Below are positions 61,555-61,673 of a stretch of 61,673 nucleotides of DNA, piece by piece. How positions within the stretch are numbered: the stretch's first letter is position 1; the number at the start of each line of letters is the position of its first letter. A program made the translations under genes and the position numbers. A model generated the notes under the pieces. The model made no database searches. It was not told the origin of the DNA and saw only the letters and a list, made by a program, of their open reading frames with translations. The stretch is from Myxococcales bacterium (GTDB taxonomy: Bacteria; Myxococcota_A; Polyangia; Palsa-1104), in contig PNAM01000035.1 of the NCBI GenBank assembly GCA_003170275.1, forward strand, positions 1 to 61,673, given 5' to 3'.

Positions 61555-61673
61555 ATGCTCAATGAACCGAACGGCACTGCCGAACCGGCTGATGTCAACA
61601 CCGACGTCCGACATTCGGAGGCGCTGCTAATGCTAAAAGCGGGAGCGCTACAGAGCGCGATCTTCAACAGCGC
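61555..61673 (+). CDS. PAS-domain signalling protein, N-terminus only (runs off right edge)
   Basis: ATG 61555 opens a frame that is still open at the window end. The last residues visible, SEALLMLKAGALQSAIFNSA, match the well-conserved start of proteobacterial PAS sensor kinases and cyclases (LKAGALQSAIFNSANFSSIATD). CAGGTGG precedes the ATG. The output domain is outside the window. Confidence 0.6.
   Translation, partial: MLNEPNGTAEPADVNTDVRHSEALLMLKAGALQSAIFNS

Overview
The window is very GC-rich, densely coded DNA with a codon bias typical of high-GC Gram-negative bacteria. The gene content suggests a facultatively anaerobic bacterium, possibly Myxococcota or another former deltaproteobacterial lineage: a class I (ATP-dependent) benzoyl-CoA reductase pathway, multihaem c-type cytochromes including an outer-membrane porin-cytochrome and a collagen-like cytochrome lipoprotein, a Rieske/cytochrome b complex, oxygen-independent HemN, four hemerythrin-like proteins and many universal stress (USP) and CBS-domain proteins. 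The taxonomic guess is inference and is weak. No rRNA, tRNA or CRISPR array was seen. Both window edges cut a gene.

Layout. 0-20 kb is a low-oxygen/stress island: USPs, CBS proteins, hemN, a protoporphyrinogen oxidase, an NnrS/YwiC-like pair, a VIT-type metal transporter, two hemerythrins, a multicopper oxidase with a cupredoxin, and in the middle a globin-coupled histidine kinase followed by an NtrC-type sigma-54 activator. About 15 candidate sigma-54 promoters (GG-N10-GC) lie before these genes and before others to the right edge, which suggests one regulon under that kinase/activator pair. 19.8-28.8 kb carries a hybrid kinase, small membrane and stress proteins (CsbD, DUF1328, an AI-2E-type permease, a DUF4397 lipoprotein) and a decayed two-component locus holding a misplaced 134-bp piece of the DUF4397 gene. 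29.1-36.9 kb is one respiratory operon: cupredoxin, porin-cytochrome, a GltD-like FAD/Fe-S oxidoreductase, Rieske protein, split cytochrome b and an octahaem cytochrome.

36.9-42.3 kb begins with a PocR-type kinase and then becomes a graveyard of gene pieces: korA, a response regulator, an IS91-type transposase, a DUF3309 protein, an AI-2E permease, a second protoporphyrinogen oxidase and korB. Three intact genes sit within it: a 2[4Fe-4S] ferredoxin, an EBP (sterol isomerase)-like membrane protein and a CBS protein. 42.3-47.8 kb holds a Cys-rich membrane protein, tryptophanase, an uncharacterised 599-residue protein and an ILVBL/HACL2-like ThDP enzyme. 47.8-56.6 kb, on the minus strand, is a nine-gene operon had-oah-dch-bcrC-bcrB-bcrA-bcrD-hemerythrin-Crp/Fnr that converts benzoyl-CoA to a ring-opened acyl-CoA; it has a perfect FNR-type palindrome at its head. 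The same promoter module recurs before the GAF/PAS kinase at 56.8-58.9 kb. The window ends with CBS proteins, small genes and the start of a PAS kinase.

Working model: the globin kinase senses oxygen or NO and, through sigma-54, turns on stress, haem and electron-transfer genes, including the ferredoxin that could feed benzoyl-CoA reductase. The aromatic operon itself appears to be under a Crp/Fnr protein, which it encodes.
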